Assembly (NCBI GenBank): GCA_919901855.1
Contig: CAKKQC010000072.1
Coordinates: forward strand, 1 to 10,633
Reading direction: 5' to 3'
DNA length: 10,633 bases
DNA from: a bacterium
GTDB lineage: Bacteria > Oederibacteriota > CAKKQC01
In this document: positions 1 through 6,146 of the stretch, piece after piece
Layout of the letters: every line of letters starts with the position of its first letter
Position numbering within the stretch: position 1 is the first letter of the stretch
Notes under the pieces: model-generated
Seen by the model: the letters and a program-made list of their open reading frames with translations, nothing else
Told to the model about the DNA's origin: nothing
Database searches by the model: none
Made by a program: the position numbers and the translations under genes

Positions 1-23
1 AGGCGGAGAGGTCCTTCAGGCCC

Positions 24-425
24 TCAGACCGGAAATGATTTCGTGATCACCACAGTCGCCTGAGCGCTGACCACGTAAGACAGGGCGGTCCCCCGAGGAT
101 GATCCTTGCGCTTGACCTTCGCCTCCTGGAATCCCGTCGAGGAGATCGTCTCCCGGCGAACACGACCTTGCGCCCGGCTGAAGGAAACCCGGACGGTCAT
201 GGCTTTACTCAGAGTCGGCCGGTCTGCCCACTTGTCGTCGATCTCGACCACCTCGATGAACTCCTGCGACGACAGCGTCTGACCCAAGTCGACCAACGAC
301 TTGACGAAGCTCTCGACGCTGGATGGCACTGCATGAGGTTTCGGCGCTCGGAGGGGAGCTGCGGCAAGAGGGCCGCCGAGGGCCAGGGCAAGGATGGCCG
401 CCGCTCCTACAGAGCCCTTTCGCAT
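24..425 (-). CDS. Small putative secreted protein, unknown function
   Basis: I do not recognise this 133-residue protein. Its N-terminus reads as a Sec signal peptide: MRKGS, then an Ala/Leu-rich core (about residues 6-18), then Pro-Leu-Ala-Ala-Ala, a plausible signal peptidase I site near residue 23. The mature part (about 110 residues) is soluble-looking, with a central acidic stretch (FIEVVEIDDKW) and a basic segment (VKRKD) before a short hydrophobic C-terminus. No catalytic motif or cysteine pair is visible. The reading frame stays open upstream. I chose the ATG at 425 because it gives the cleanest signal peptide. An ATG at 443 has a weak AAGG four bases ahead, and a TTG at 461 is also possible. 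It lies downstream of the oxidoreductase at 588-1988 on the same strand, with a 162-base gap, so cotranscription is possible but not shown. Confidence 0.6.
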   Translation of the reverse strand: MRKGSVGAAAILALALGGPLAAAPLRAPKPHAVPSSVESFVKSLVDLGQTLSSQEFIEVVEIDDKWADRPTLSKAMTVRVSFSRAQGRVRRETISSTGFQEAKVKRKDHPRGTALSYVVSAQATVVITKSFPV

Positions 426-587
426 GCAGTATCGGTAGCACATTGGACCTTGGGGCGTCAATGCCGAACAGAGCAGTCAAGCCCGGCTCCTACAGATTAA
501 CCTCTGCGGCCTTGATGGTCGACACCGGGCAGTGTCGCAGATTGGCCCCCCGGTCGCACACGGATGGGCCAGGACAGCGCCAGATAA

Positions 588-1988
588 TCAGGCCGGCTTT
601 AACTCCGGACAGTCCACCTTCGCGCCGGCGGCGCGGAGGGTCTCCCGCAGGAGCGCGGGCGCCAGCCGGCGCGGAGTCACGCGGTCCCGGACCGCCAGCG
701 CGGCCGCGATGCCCGCCGCCTCCCCCATCTCGACCGACGCCACCGTGTTGCGCGTGGTCTGGAACACGACATCGTCCGACGAGATCATGCGGCCGGTCAC
801 GAGCAGGTTCTCGACTCCGAGCGGCACGAGAGACCGGTACGGTATCCCGAAGCACCCGGCGTTCCGGATCCAGAACTCCCCCTTGTCCACGAACGAGACG
901 AACCCAATGCCATCCTCGTGATGCCGCCCGCTCAGGACGTCGTCCCGCGGGATCTCGTATTCGGTCTTGAAGATGCGCGACAGCCGCACCCCCAGGGTCG
1001 GCGAGTGCGACACCACGCGCGCGGTCTCGCACCCGGGCACGTGCTTCGCGAGCAGGGCGGCCATCCCCTGTCCCTGCCGGCGCAGGATGACCTCGCTGTC
1101 GGTCAGGTCCGCGGGGTCCAGGTTGTCCACGTACTTGCGCCCCGTGCAGTTGCAGTACGTGATCTCGTCGTGCCCCAGCGACGATAGCGCCATCCAGTTG
1201 CCCATCCCGAGCGCGGCGGCCCCCTGGCGGAAGGCCCCCTCGTGGTTCACGCACATGCGGATGATCTCGGGCGTCTTCCTCCCGGGCTTCACCGCGCGCA
1301 CGATCTGGGTGACCCGGCCATTCGCCTCCATCCAGGCGCGCAGGGCATCCAGCGGCACGCCCGCGATCCGGAAGGTGAGCGAAGTAAACCACGCACGGTC
1401 GTGGTTGAGGTTCTCGAACGGCGCCCCCAGCGCCGCGGCCGCGTCGCCGTCGCCGGTGGCGTCCACGACCTGCCGGGCCACGACAGCCTCGCGTCCGGCC
1501 TTGCTCTCGATGATAACGACGTGGCGGTCGCCCTCGGTCCGGGCCGCGACGATGTACGCGTGCAGGAGTACCTGCGCACCAGCCGCCTTCACCATGTCGT
1601 ACAGGAGCAGGCGGGTGCGCTCAGGCTCGAGCCCCGTGAAGACGGAGTTGAACCCCTCGCTCCGCTCGTACTCGACATGGCCCGGCGACGCGCCGGCCTC
1701 GACGGCCCGGTCCACGATCTCCTGCGAGATCCCCTCGACGATCTTGACCTTCGGCGCGCCCGGCTCGCGGTGATAGACGTTCCAGAAGGCGTGGAATCCC
1801 GTGGCGCCGCCCACGAGGCAGCCCCCCAGGAATCCCGCCCGCTCGAGCAGGAGGGTCTGGCCCCCTAGCCGCGCCGCCGCCATCGCCGCCGCCGGCCCCG
1901 CCGTGCCCCCGCCCGCGACGAGGACGTCCACTTCCGCCCGAACCCGGATCTCGCGCCCCGCTTCCTTGATGTGTTCCATAGGCGTCAT
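588..1988 (-). CDS. FAD-dependent oxidoreductase (FAD_oxidored family)
   Basis: A 466-residue flavoprotein predicted to oxidise or reduce an unknown small molecule with bound FAD. Residues 21-50 are a classic dinucleotide fold: a beta strand, the GGGTAG loop (G26, G28, G31), a helix, then LLLER with E49 placed for the adenosine ribose. It continues into GFLGG, a hallmark of this family. A second FAD contact, VVDATGDGD, lies at about 174-182. The C-terminal block NLLVTGRMISSDD...GEAAGIAAALA (about 394-432) is the usual family ending. There is no signal peptide or membrane segment, so it is probably cytoplasmic. The start is supported by GGGGG at 1994-1998, five bases before the ATG. The gene has its own upstream gap of 384 bases, so it is probably transcribed independently of the MBL gene. 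The assignment to family is firm; the substrate cannot be read from sequence. Confidence 0.92.
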   Translation of the reverse strand: MTPMEHIKEAGREIRVRAEVDVLVAGGGTAGPAAAMAAARLGGQTLLLERAGFLGGCLVGGATGFHAFWNVYHREPGAPKVKIVEGISQEIVDRAVEAGASPGHVEYERSEGFNSVFTGLEPERTRLLLYDMVKAAGAQVLLHAYIVAARTEGDRHVVIIESKAGREAVVARQVVDATGDGDAAAALGAPFENLNHDRAWFTSLTFRIAGVPLDALRAWMEANGRVTQIVRAVKPGRKTPEIIRMCVNHEGAFRQGAAALGMGNWMALSSLGHDEITYCNCTGRKYVDNLDPADLTDSEVILRRQGQGMAALLAKHVPGCETARVVSHSPTLGVRLSRIFKTEYEIPRDDVLSGRHHEDGIGFVSFVDKGEFWIRNAGCFGIPYRSLVPLGVENLLVTGRMISSDDVVFQTTRNTVASVEMGEAAGIAAALAVRDRVTPRRLAPALLRETLRAAGAKVDCPELKPA

Positions 1989-2010
1989 TGTATCCCCCGT
2001 CCGGCGGGAA

Positions 2011-2016
2011 GTTATA
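2011..2016 (-). promoter_or_regulatory. Possible -10 box of the FAD oxidoreductase
   Basis: On the minus strand this reads TATAAC, 22 bases before the ATG at 1988. It would place transcription start near 2004 and leave a short leader holding the GGGGG ribosome site. No convincing -35 hexamer is found 16-18 bases upstream, so the call rests on the -10 match and spacing alone. Confidence 0.25.
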
Positions 2017-2070
2017 TCCCACCTCCCGTATCAGGAACTAAACGCCGTGGCTTAGCCGTTAATACAGACA

Positions 2071-2077
2071 GAAGGAG
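2071..2077 (+). promoter_or_regulatory. Strong Shine-Dalgarno of the 22-codon ORF
   Basis: GAAGGAG lies seven bases before the ATG at 2085, an excellent match to the 16S rRNA tail at standard spacing. Most large genes in this window lack a site this good, so it argues that the short ORF is translated. Confidence 0.6.
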
Positions 2078-2084
2078 AACAACG

Positions 2085-2153
2085 ATGAGGAAATCGTCGG
2101 GAAGCGGGTCTTGGCTCGATGTCCGCGAGGAAGAGCGACCTCCCCCGGCGTGA
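2085..2153 (+). CDS. Candidate 22-residue peptide
   Basis: A short ORF starting MRKSSGSGSWLDV and ending in an acidic/basic and proline segment (REEER then PPPA). It has one Trp, no Cys and no signal peptide. The case for translation is the strong GAAGGAG site seven bases upstream of the ATG. Codon bias cannot be judged in so few codons. It lies 42 bases ahead of a 54-codon ORF on the same strand, so it could be a leader peptide controlling that ORF, a small peptide in its own right, or a chance ORF. It reads away from the FAD oxidoreductase. No homologue is recognised. Confidence 0.35.
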   Translation: MRKSSGSGSWLDVREEERPPPA

Positions 2154-2184
2154 GACGCCATTCCCGATCTCCCCTTCCCCGGTC

Positions 2185-2191
2185 AGGAGGT
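2185..2191 (+). promoter_or_regulatory. Near-perfect Shine-Dalgarno of the 54-codon ORF
   Basis: AGGAGGT, four bases before the ATG at 2196, is a full-length match to the anti-Shine-Dalgarno sequence and the best ribosome site seen in the window. It fixes the start of the 54-codon ORF. Confidence 0.65.
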
Positions 2192-2195
2192 CACC

Positions 2196-2360
2196 ATGAA
2201 GCACTTTCGGCACGCTGTCGGGTCACGTCCCAAGAAGGGATCGCACCACGGGGCACCGCGGCACAAGATTTCCCACGGCCACAAGCGGCATCCCTCCGGG
2301 CTATATCCGGGGATTGAACTGATGCCGTTCCCCTTCGGCTACGGCCTGCCGGGACTTTGA
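2196..2360 (+). CDS. Candidate 54-residue His-rich basic peptide
   Basis: Not a recognised family. The first 35 residues are strongly basic and histidine-rich (His at 3, 6, 17, 18, 23, 27, 29, 32, plus many Lys/Arg and Gly/Ser). The last 19 are neutral to hydrophobic, with Pro, Gly and aromatics: ELMPFPFGYGLPGL. There is no Cys and no signal peptide. This two-part layout resembles a leader plus core of a modified peptide, or a small metal- or nucleic-acid-binding protein. The AGGAGGT site four bases upstream of the ATG is the strongest support for translation. By my count about 74% of codons end in G or C, lower than the neighbouring genes, so the ORF may be recently acquired, weakly selected or spurious. 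It ends 12 bases before the convergent end of the MBL gene. Confidence 0.5.
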   Translation: MKHFRHAVGSRPKKGSHHGAPRHKISHGHKRHPSGLYPGIELMPFPFGYGLPGL

Positions 2361-2391
2361 TCGTTCGGTCTTCTAGAACCGCGGCAGGCCG
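2342..2391. repeat. 10-bp perfect inverted repeat across convergent gene ends
   Basis: CGGCCTGCCG at 2342-2351 and its exact reverse complement CGGCAGGCCG at 2382-2391 are separated by 30 bases. The loop itself holds the palindrome TTCTAGAA (2371-2378) flanked by CGG and CCG. The left arm lies in the last codons of the 54-codon ORF, the right arm in the last codons of the MBL gene, so both proteins end with a Gly-Leu-Pro. It may act as a two-way transcription barrier, but neither side is followed by a T-run, so it is not a canonical intrinsic terminator. Confidence 0.5.
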
Positions 2392-4226
2392 ACGGTCACG
2401 AGGGCCTCGGCCACTTGCCCGAATGGGCGTTCATTCACGGTCAGGTCGAGTCCCACCGGCTGGCGCCTCACCTTGGCGCCCCGGGGCGCCGTGATCCGGA
2501 CCCGGATGTCCTTGCGCTCCCGCGGACCCAGCTCGATGCTGACGGGTTCCCCCGTCCAGCCGTCGGGGCCGATGAGCGCGATCCGGGCCGTCGCCGCGAC
2601 GGGCAGGGGGTTCAGGATCCATCCCGCGAATTCGGCGACTCCCCCATCCGGGATATGGAGGCGGTAGGGAATCAGCGCGCCCCCCTGGGAATCGGCGCCG
2701 AAGTGCGCCTCGTCGTCGCCCAGGATCATGAGCTTGCCATGCACCTCGTCGAACGCGGCCGCCGCCTCCGCGAGGATCTCGTACCACCGCGCGTCGGGGC
2801 GGTAGGGCACCCGGTGGCCGCTCAACACCAGCTCCGGCCGGATCTCCTCGAGGAGGCGGAGCGAGTGCCGGTAACAGCCCAGCTCCAGGCCGTTCTTGTA
2901 GACATGGTTCATGTGCACGCGGGCGGCCGGCCCGTAGGGCGCGTCCCCCGTGTTGCGGAAGAAGTACTGGTCGCCGGTGTGGATCACGCGGGTGCCGTCC
3001 ACGGTCAGCGACAGGAGGGCGCTGAACCGCGTGTGTCCCGACCAGAACCGGGCCGTGATCGGGATGCCCTCCCACCTGACCGTCTCTCCATCCTGCATCA
3101 CGCGATGCACCCGCATGGGTTCGTGCCACAGACAGGGCCGGTCGTACCGCGCAGGATGCTCGAGTATGTCCGCGAAGCTCGCCGCCGCCCACAGCTCGGT
3201 GCCGAAAAGCCGTTGGAGCATGGGGATGCCGTTCACGTGATCGTCGTGGTAGTGGGTGGTCACCACCGCGTCCACGCGCGAGATACCGAACCTCTTCTTC
3301 AATCCCCTGAGCCCGTGCAGGAACGGGCGGCGGTTCGAGAGGTGGTGCATGCTCGGCGGCGCGTATGCCGACCAGTTGTAGCCGTAGTCGATAGCCATGA
3401 CCTTGCCACTGTCGCTCACGAGGTAGTACGTCTCCGCGTCCGCGTGCCGGGACCGGAAGAGATGCGGCAGGACTTCCTCGAGATCGTCCTCTTCGGGGTC
3501 CCAACCCGGCGCCTCCCCCGGGAGCATGCGGTCGATCTCCCTGAGGTTGGCGCGTAGATGGGCGATGGCGGCGGCCGGATCGCGGACCGGCTCCCCGAGG
3601 CTGGGGAGGATCAGGGAGGGCGATTCGTCCTCGATTCGCCGGAGCGAGTGCCAGACGTTCCCCGCGCCGGTCAGGTCGTTGTAGTTGTACTGGAGCGGCG
3701 CCACCCGGGCCATCCGGCCGTCGCCGCAGACGATCTCACCCGCGAACACGATCCGGACGCCGTTGACCGTGACCGCGTAGCTGCTCGCGCCCGCGGTGAC
3801 GCCGGGAGTGGGAATCACCCGCCAGATGAGCCCTGCGATCCGGCGCTCCTCGTAATCCATGAGCCATCCCGCCACCGGCAGGGGCCGCACGGGTGAGAAC
3901 CGGTCCCACCGGTTGTCGTACGAGTTCCAGGTCTGCCGCTCCCGGAAGTGCTGGTCCGGATCGACCAGGTATTCCTGCTCCCAGTACGGCCCCAGCACCC
4001 CGGCGCCCGCGGCATGCAGCCGGATGGCCCCGTCGGTGTGGTCGCGGAAATGGTGGGTGAGGATCAGCGTGACCGGGCCCCTGGCCACCTCGCCCAGATG
4101 GTCGGCTGCCAGCCCCGTGCCGGCGTTGACCAGCACCGTGCCTTCGGGACCCCGGACCGCGTAGACCAGGCAGGAATCCCTGAACAGGAAGACGTCTTCC
4201 ACGATCCGCTCCCACGATCCACTCAT
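2373..4226 (-). CDS. Tandem metallo-beta-lactamase-fold protein, N-terminal domain degenerate
   Basis: A 617-residue soluble protein with two MBL folds and a C-terminal beta domain. The second MBL (about 250-480) keeps the full metal site: THYHDDH (H325, H327, D329, H330), SGHT (H398), HTGD (D419) and SGH (H471). It is therefore a likely dinuclear metal hydrolase. The first MBL (about 1-215) has the same scaffold with the ligands lost: THHFRDH has Phe60 for the second His, PGVT has Val143 for His, FAGE has Glu164 for Asp, and the last His is replaced in LPSLG. It is probably structural or substrate-binding. Residues about 525-617 look like a beta-sandwich. The gene starts 15 bases after the glycosyltransferase stop, so it is the last gene of that operon. 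Substrate unknown; lactonase, esterase or other hydrolase roles are all possible. Confidence 0.9.
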   Translation of the reverse strand: MSGSWERIVEDVFLFRDSCLVYAVRGPEGTVLVNAGTGLAADHLGEVARGPVTLILTHHFRDHTDGAIRLHAAGAGVLGPYWEQEYLVDPDQHFRERQTWNSYDNRWDRFSPVRPLPVAGWLMDYEERRIAGLIWRVIPTPGVTAGASSYAVTVNGVRIVFAGEIVCGDGRMARVAPLQYNYNDLTGAGNVWHSLRRIEDESPSLILPSLGEPVRDPAAAIAHLRANLREIDRMLPGEAPGWDPEEDDLEEVLPHLFRSRHADAETYYLVSDSGKVMAIDYGYNWSAYAPPSMHHLSNRRPFLHGLRGLKKRFGISRVDAVVTTHYHDDHVNGIPMLQRLFGTELWAAASFADILEHPARYDRPCLWHEPMRVHRVMQDGETVRWEGIPITARFWSGHTRFSALLSLTVDGTRVIHTGDQYFFRNTGDAPYGPAARVHMNHVYKNGLELGCYRHSLRLLEEIRPELVLSGHRVPYRPDARWYEILAEAAAAFDEVHGKLMILGDDEAHFGADSQGGALIPYRLHIPDGGVAEFAGWILNPLPVAATARIALIGPDGWTGEPVSIELGPRERKDIRVRITAPRGAKVRRQPVGLDLTVNERPFGQVAEALVTVGLPRF

Positions 4227-4241
4227 CTGCGACTGCCGCCG

Positions 4242-6146
4242 TCAGTCACGCGCGGTGCGCAGCGTGATGCGGATGAGCTTGAGCGGACGTCCGGGGCGGC
4301 TGATCTCGAGGACGTTAGTCCCCGGGGACTTCCACGGCGACACCAGGCACCACTCGACCGGCTCGAATCCTCCCTTGCCTGACGTGGTGAGGACGACTTC
4401 CCGGATGGTTTCGGGCCGGCAGAGATTGACCCAGATGCGGGCCACGCCGTCCGGGAAGAGCAGGCCGTCCTCCTCCTGGATCGCCTCCCCCGCGGCCACG
4501 AGATGGATCGCGCGGGAGTTCGTGAAATCCACCTGCAGCTCCCGGAGGTCCTCCGGCGGCATCCCGAAATCGGGGGGGCTGTCCGCGCACAGCGACGCCC
4601 CCAGATCGAACCGGTCCGGGGTCACGCGGTGCCGCACCGCCCAGGCGAGGTTCGCGGGCCACGAGAACGGCCAGCCGACGGCGCGGTAGAGGAAGCCGGG
4701 CATGACGCGCGCGCCCTGGGGCGACGCGATCCCGCGATCCGCGCCGAGCCCACGGTAGTCCGAGAGCGCCTCGGTCGACAGCGCGATCAGGAGCGCGACG
4801 GCCACGGCCGACCACGCGAGACCGGCCCGGTCCCAACGTTGGACCGCCCACTTGATCGCGCCGGCGGTCCCGAGGATGCACAGGAGCGTCGCCGGCACGA
4901 ACCGCCGCGCGCCGAAGCTGTGCCCGGCCCAGTAGTCGAACGGAAGCTGGTTTAGCCAGACGAGGAAGACGAAATAGAGGATGAGACTCCATCCCCACGC
5001 CCCCGTGCGCCGGAGCAGGGGGATGAACCCGAGCAGCCCGGCATACCAGATCGGGTGCGACGCGAAGAGCCCGTGCCGCGCCGACCAGAGGAGCATGACC
5101 GGGTTGAACTTCGCCCAGCTTTCGATGCCGGTCGAGTACTCCGGCGGCGTCCACCGGCCCATCGAAGTCCCCCAGACGAGGACCTGGATCGCCAGCGGCG
5201 CCGCGGCCCCCAGCATCGCCACCCCCGGTCGCGCGCGCCCGCTGCCGCGCCACCATTCCCACGCCGGCAGGAGCGCGAGAACGAGGTGCTGGTTGCGCAC
5301 GATTCCGGCCAGCCCGATCGCGAGCCCCCACCAGCCCCAGAGCCGGCCGTCACCGGACTCCCGGATCCGCCACCACAGGAAGAAGACAAGGGTGACGAGG
5401 ACGAACGACGGGCCCTCGTTCATCGAGGTCTCGTAGGAGAGATAGTTGAAGAGCGACGTGGCGAAGAGGCCGCCCGCGACCGCGAGGAAGGCGGGATCGG
5501 GCGCCGTCAGCTCCGCCGCGAGCAGGTACGCAAGCAAGAGTCCGGCCAGCCCGAGCAGGGCGGTCGTCACCCCGGTCGCCAGCCGGTACGGCTTCGAGAA
5601 TCCGTCGGCCGGCGGCAGGCCCGGCACCCCCAGTCCGTGGAGGGCCAGGAGTCCGCCGTGGACCACGGCGACGCCCGGCAGCCAGAGGAGCGAGCACCCG
5701 ACGCCGTACCCGCACCCGACCAGCCCGTGATTGCCGATGGCGTGGGCTACATACCAGGTCTGGAGGTACGACGACCGCGATTCGGTGGGAACCAGGTCCG
5801 AATCATGCAGACGGAAGTCGCCGTGGACGACGAACGCGCGGGCAAAGACGTAGTAGGCCATGCCGTCGCCGTGCACCTTCTCGCTGCGGCCCAGTAGGAC
5901 GCTCACGCACGCGAGCCACATCAACCCGATCGCCCATGGGCGGAATCCGTGTGATTGCCGGACCTTGGGAAGCGCGCGCAGGACCTCGGGTGGAACCGTC
6001 GCCGCCTCCAAGTCCCGTGGGATGCGCCGCGCCGCCGGCGGCGGGGTCCGCCAGTGGCGGGCGGGGGGCCGGCGAGGGGCCGCCCTCGTCCGCCGCGACG
6101 GCGGCTTCACGCGGCCCGGGCGCCTGCGGCGCGGGGGGGGTGTCAC
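4242..6146 (-). CDS. Polytopic GT-C-like membrane glycosyltransferase
   Basis: A 634-residue membrane protein with about 11 predicted helices between residues 70 and 460. The first loop after helix 1 carries VHGDGMAYYVFARAFVVHGD (about 91-110), the acidic Asp-Gly...Tyr-Tyr pattern of GT-C enzymes of the ArnT/PMT type, which use polyprenyl-phosphate sugars. A later motif, YWAGHSFGARRFVP (about 405-418), also recurs in such proteins. The C-terminal 100 residues look like a soluble beta domain, presumably outside the membrane. The first 65 residues are Pro/Arg-rich and probably disordered. I chose the GTG at 6146, which overlaps the dehydrogenase stop as GTGA with a GGGGA about eight bases upstream. 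A later start, such as a TTG near codon 46, cannot be excluded. The sugar donor and acceptor are unknown. An eight-C run follows the start codon. Confidence 0.8.
   Translation of the reverse strand: MTPPPRRRRPGRVKPPSRRTRAAPRRPPARHWRTPPPAARRIPRDLEAATVPPEVLRALPKVRQSHGFRPWAIGLMWLACVSVLLGRSEKVHGDGMAYYVFARAFVVHGDFRLHDSDLVPTESRSSYLQTWYVAHAIGNHGLVGCGYGVGCSLLWLPGVAVVHGGLLALHGLGVPGLPPADGFSKPYRLATGVTTALLGLAGLLLAYLLAAELTAPDPAFLAVAGGLFATSLFNYLSYETSMNEGPSFVLVTLVFFLWWRIRESGDGRLWGWWGLAIGLAGIVRNQHLVLALLPAWEWWRGSGRARPGVAMLGAAAPLAIQVLVWGTSMGRWTPPEYSTGIESWAKFNPVMLLWSARHGLFASHPIWYAGLLGFIPLLRRTGAWGWSLILYFVFLVWLNQLPFDYWAGHSFGARRFVPATLLCILGTAGAIKWAVQRWDRAGLAWSAVAVALLIALSTEALSDYRGLGADRGIASPQGARVMPGFLYRAVGWPFSWPANLAWAVRHRVTPDRFDLGASLCADSPPDFGMPPEDLRELQVDFTNSRAIHLVAAGEAIQEEDGLLFPDGVARIWVNLCRPETIREVVLTTSGKGGFEPVEWCLVSPWKSPGTNVLEISRPGRPLKLIRITLRTARD
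6133..6140. repeat. Eight-base G/C homopolymer just inside the glycosyltransferase start
   Basis: Eight consecutive G on the plus strand, so eight C in codons 3-5 of the glycosyltransferase (GTG ACA then the C-run). Slippage here would shift the frame right after the start codon. The same run lies just after the stop of the upstream dehydrogenase, so only the glycosyltransferase would be affected. Confidence 0.6.

Larger units (their letters stand above)
1989..2372. other. 384-base intergenic region with two short ORFs
   Basis: This gap separates the 5' end of the FAD oxidoreductase from the 3' end of the MBL gene, both on the minus strand. It contains, in plus-strand order, the promoter and leader side of the oxidoreductase, a 22-codon ORF (2085-2153), a 54-codon ORF (2196-2360) and the left arm of an inverted repeat (2342-2351). 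Its base composition is visibly less GC-extreme than the flanking genes. No RNA gene, riboswitch or insertion sequence was recognised in it. Confidence 0.75.

Noticed and set aside
490-1392. 300-codon minus-strand frame overlapping the FAD oxidoreductase
   Set aside because: Gly/Arg/Pro-rich alternative frame; the FAD motifs lie in the other minus-strand frame.
2342-2391. Canonical rho-independent terminator at the convergent ends
   Set aside because: The stem is good, but the 30-base loop is long and no T-run follows on either strand, so only an inverted repeat is reported.
2415-3557. 380-codon plus-strand open frame opposite the MBL gene
   Set aside because: Antisense of a region carrying complete MBL ligand motifs on the minus strand; no recognisable domain of its own.
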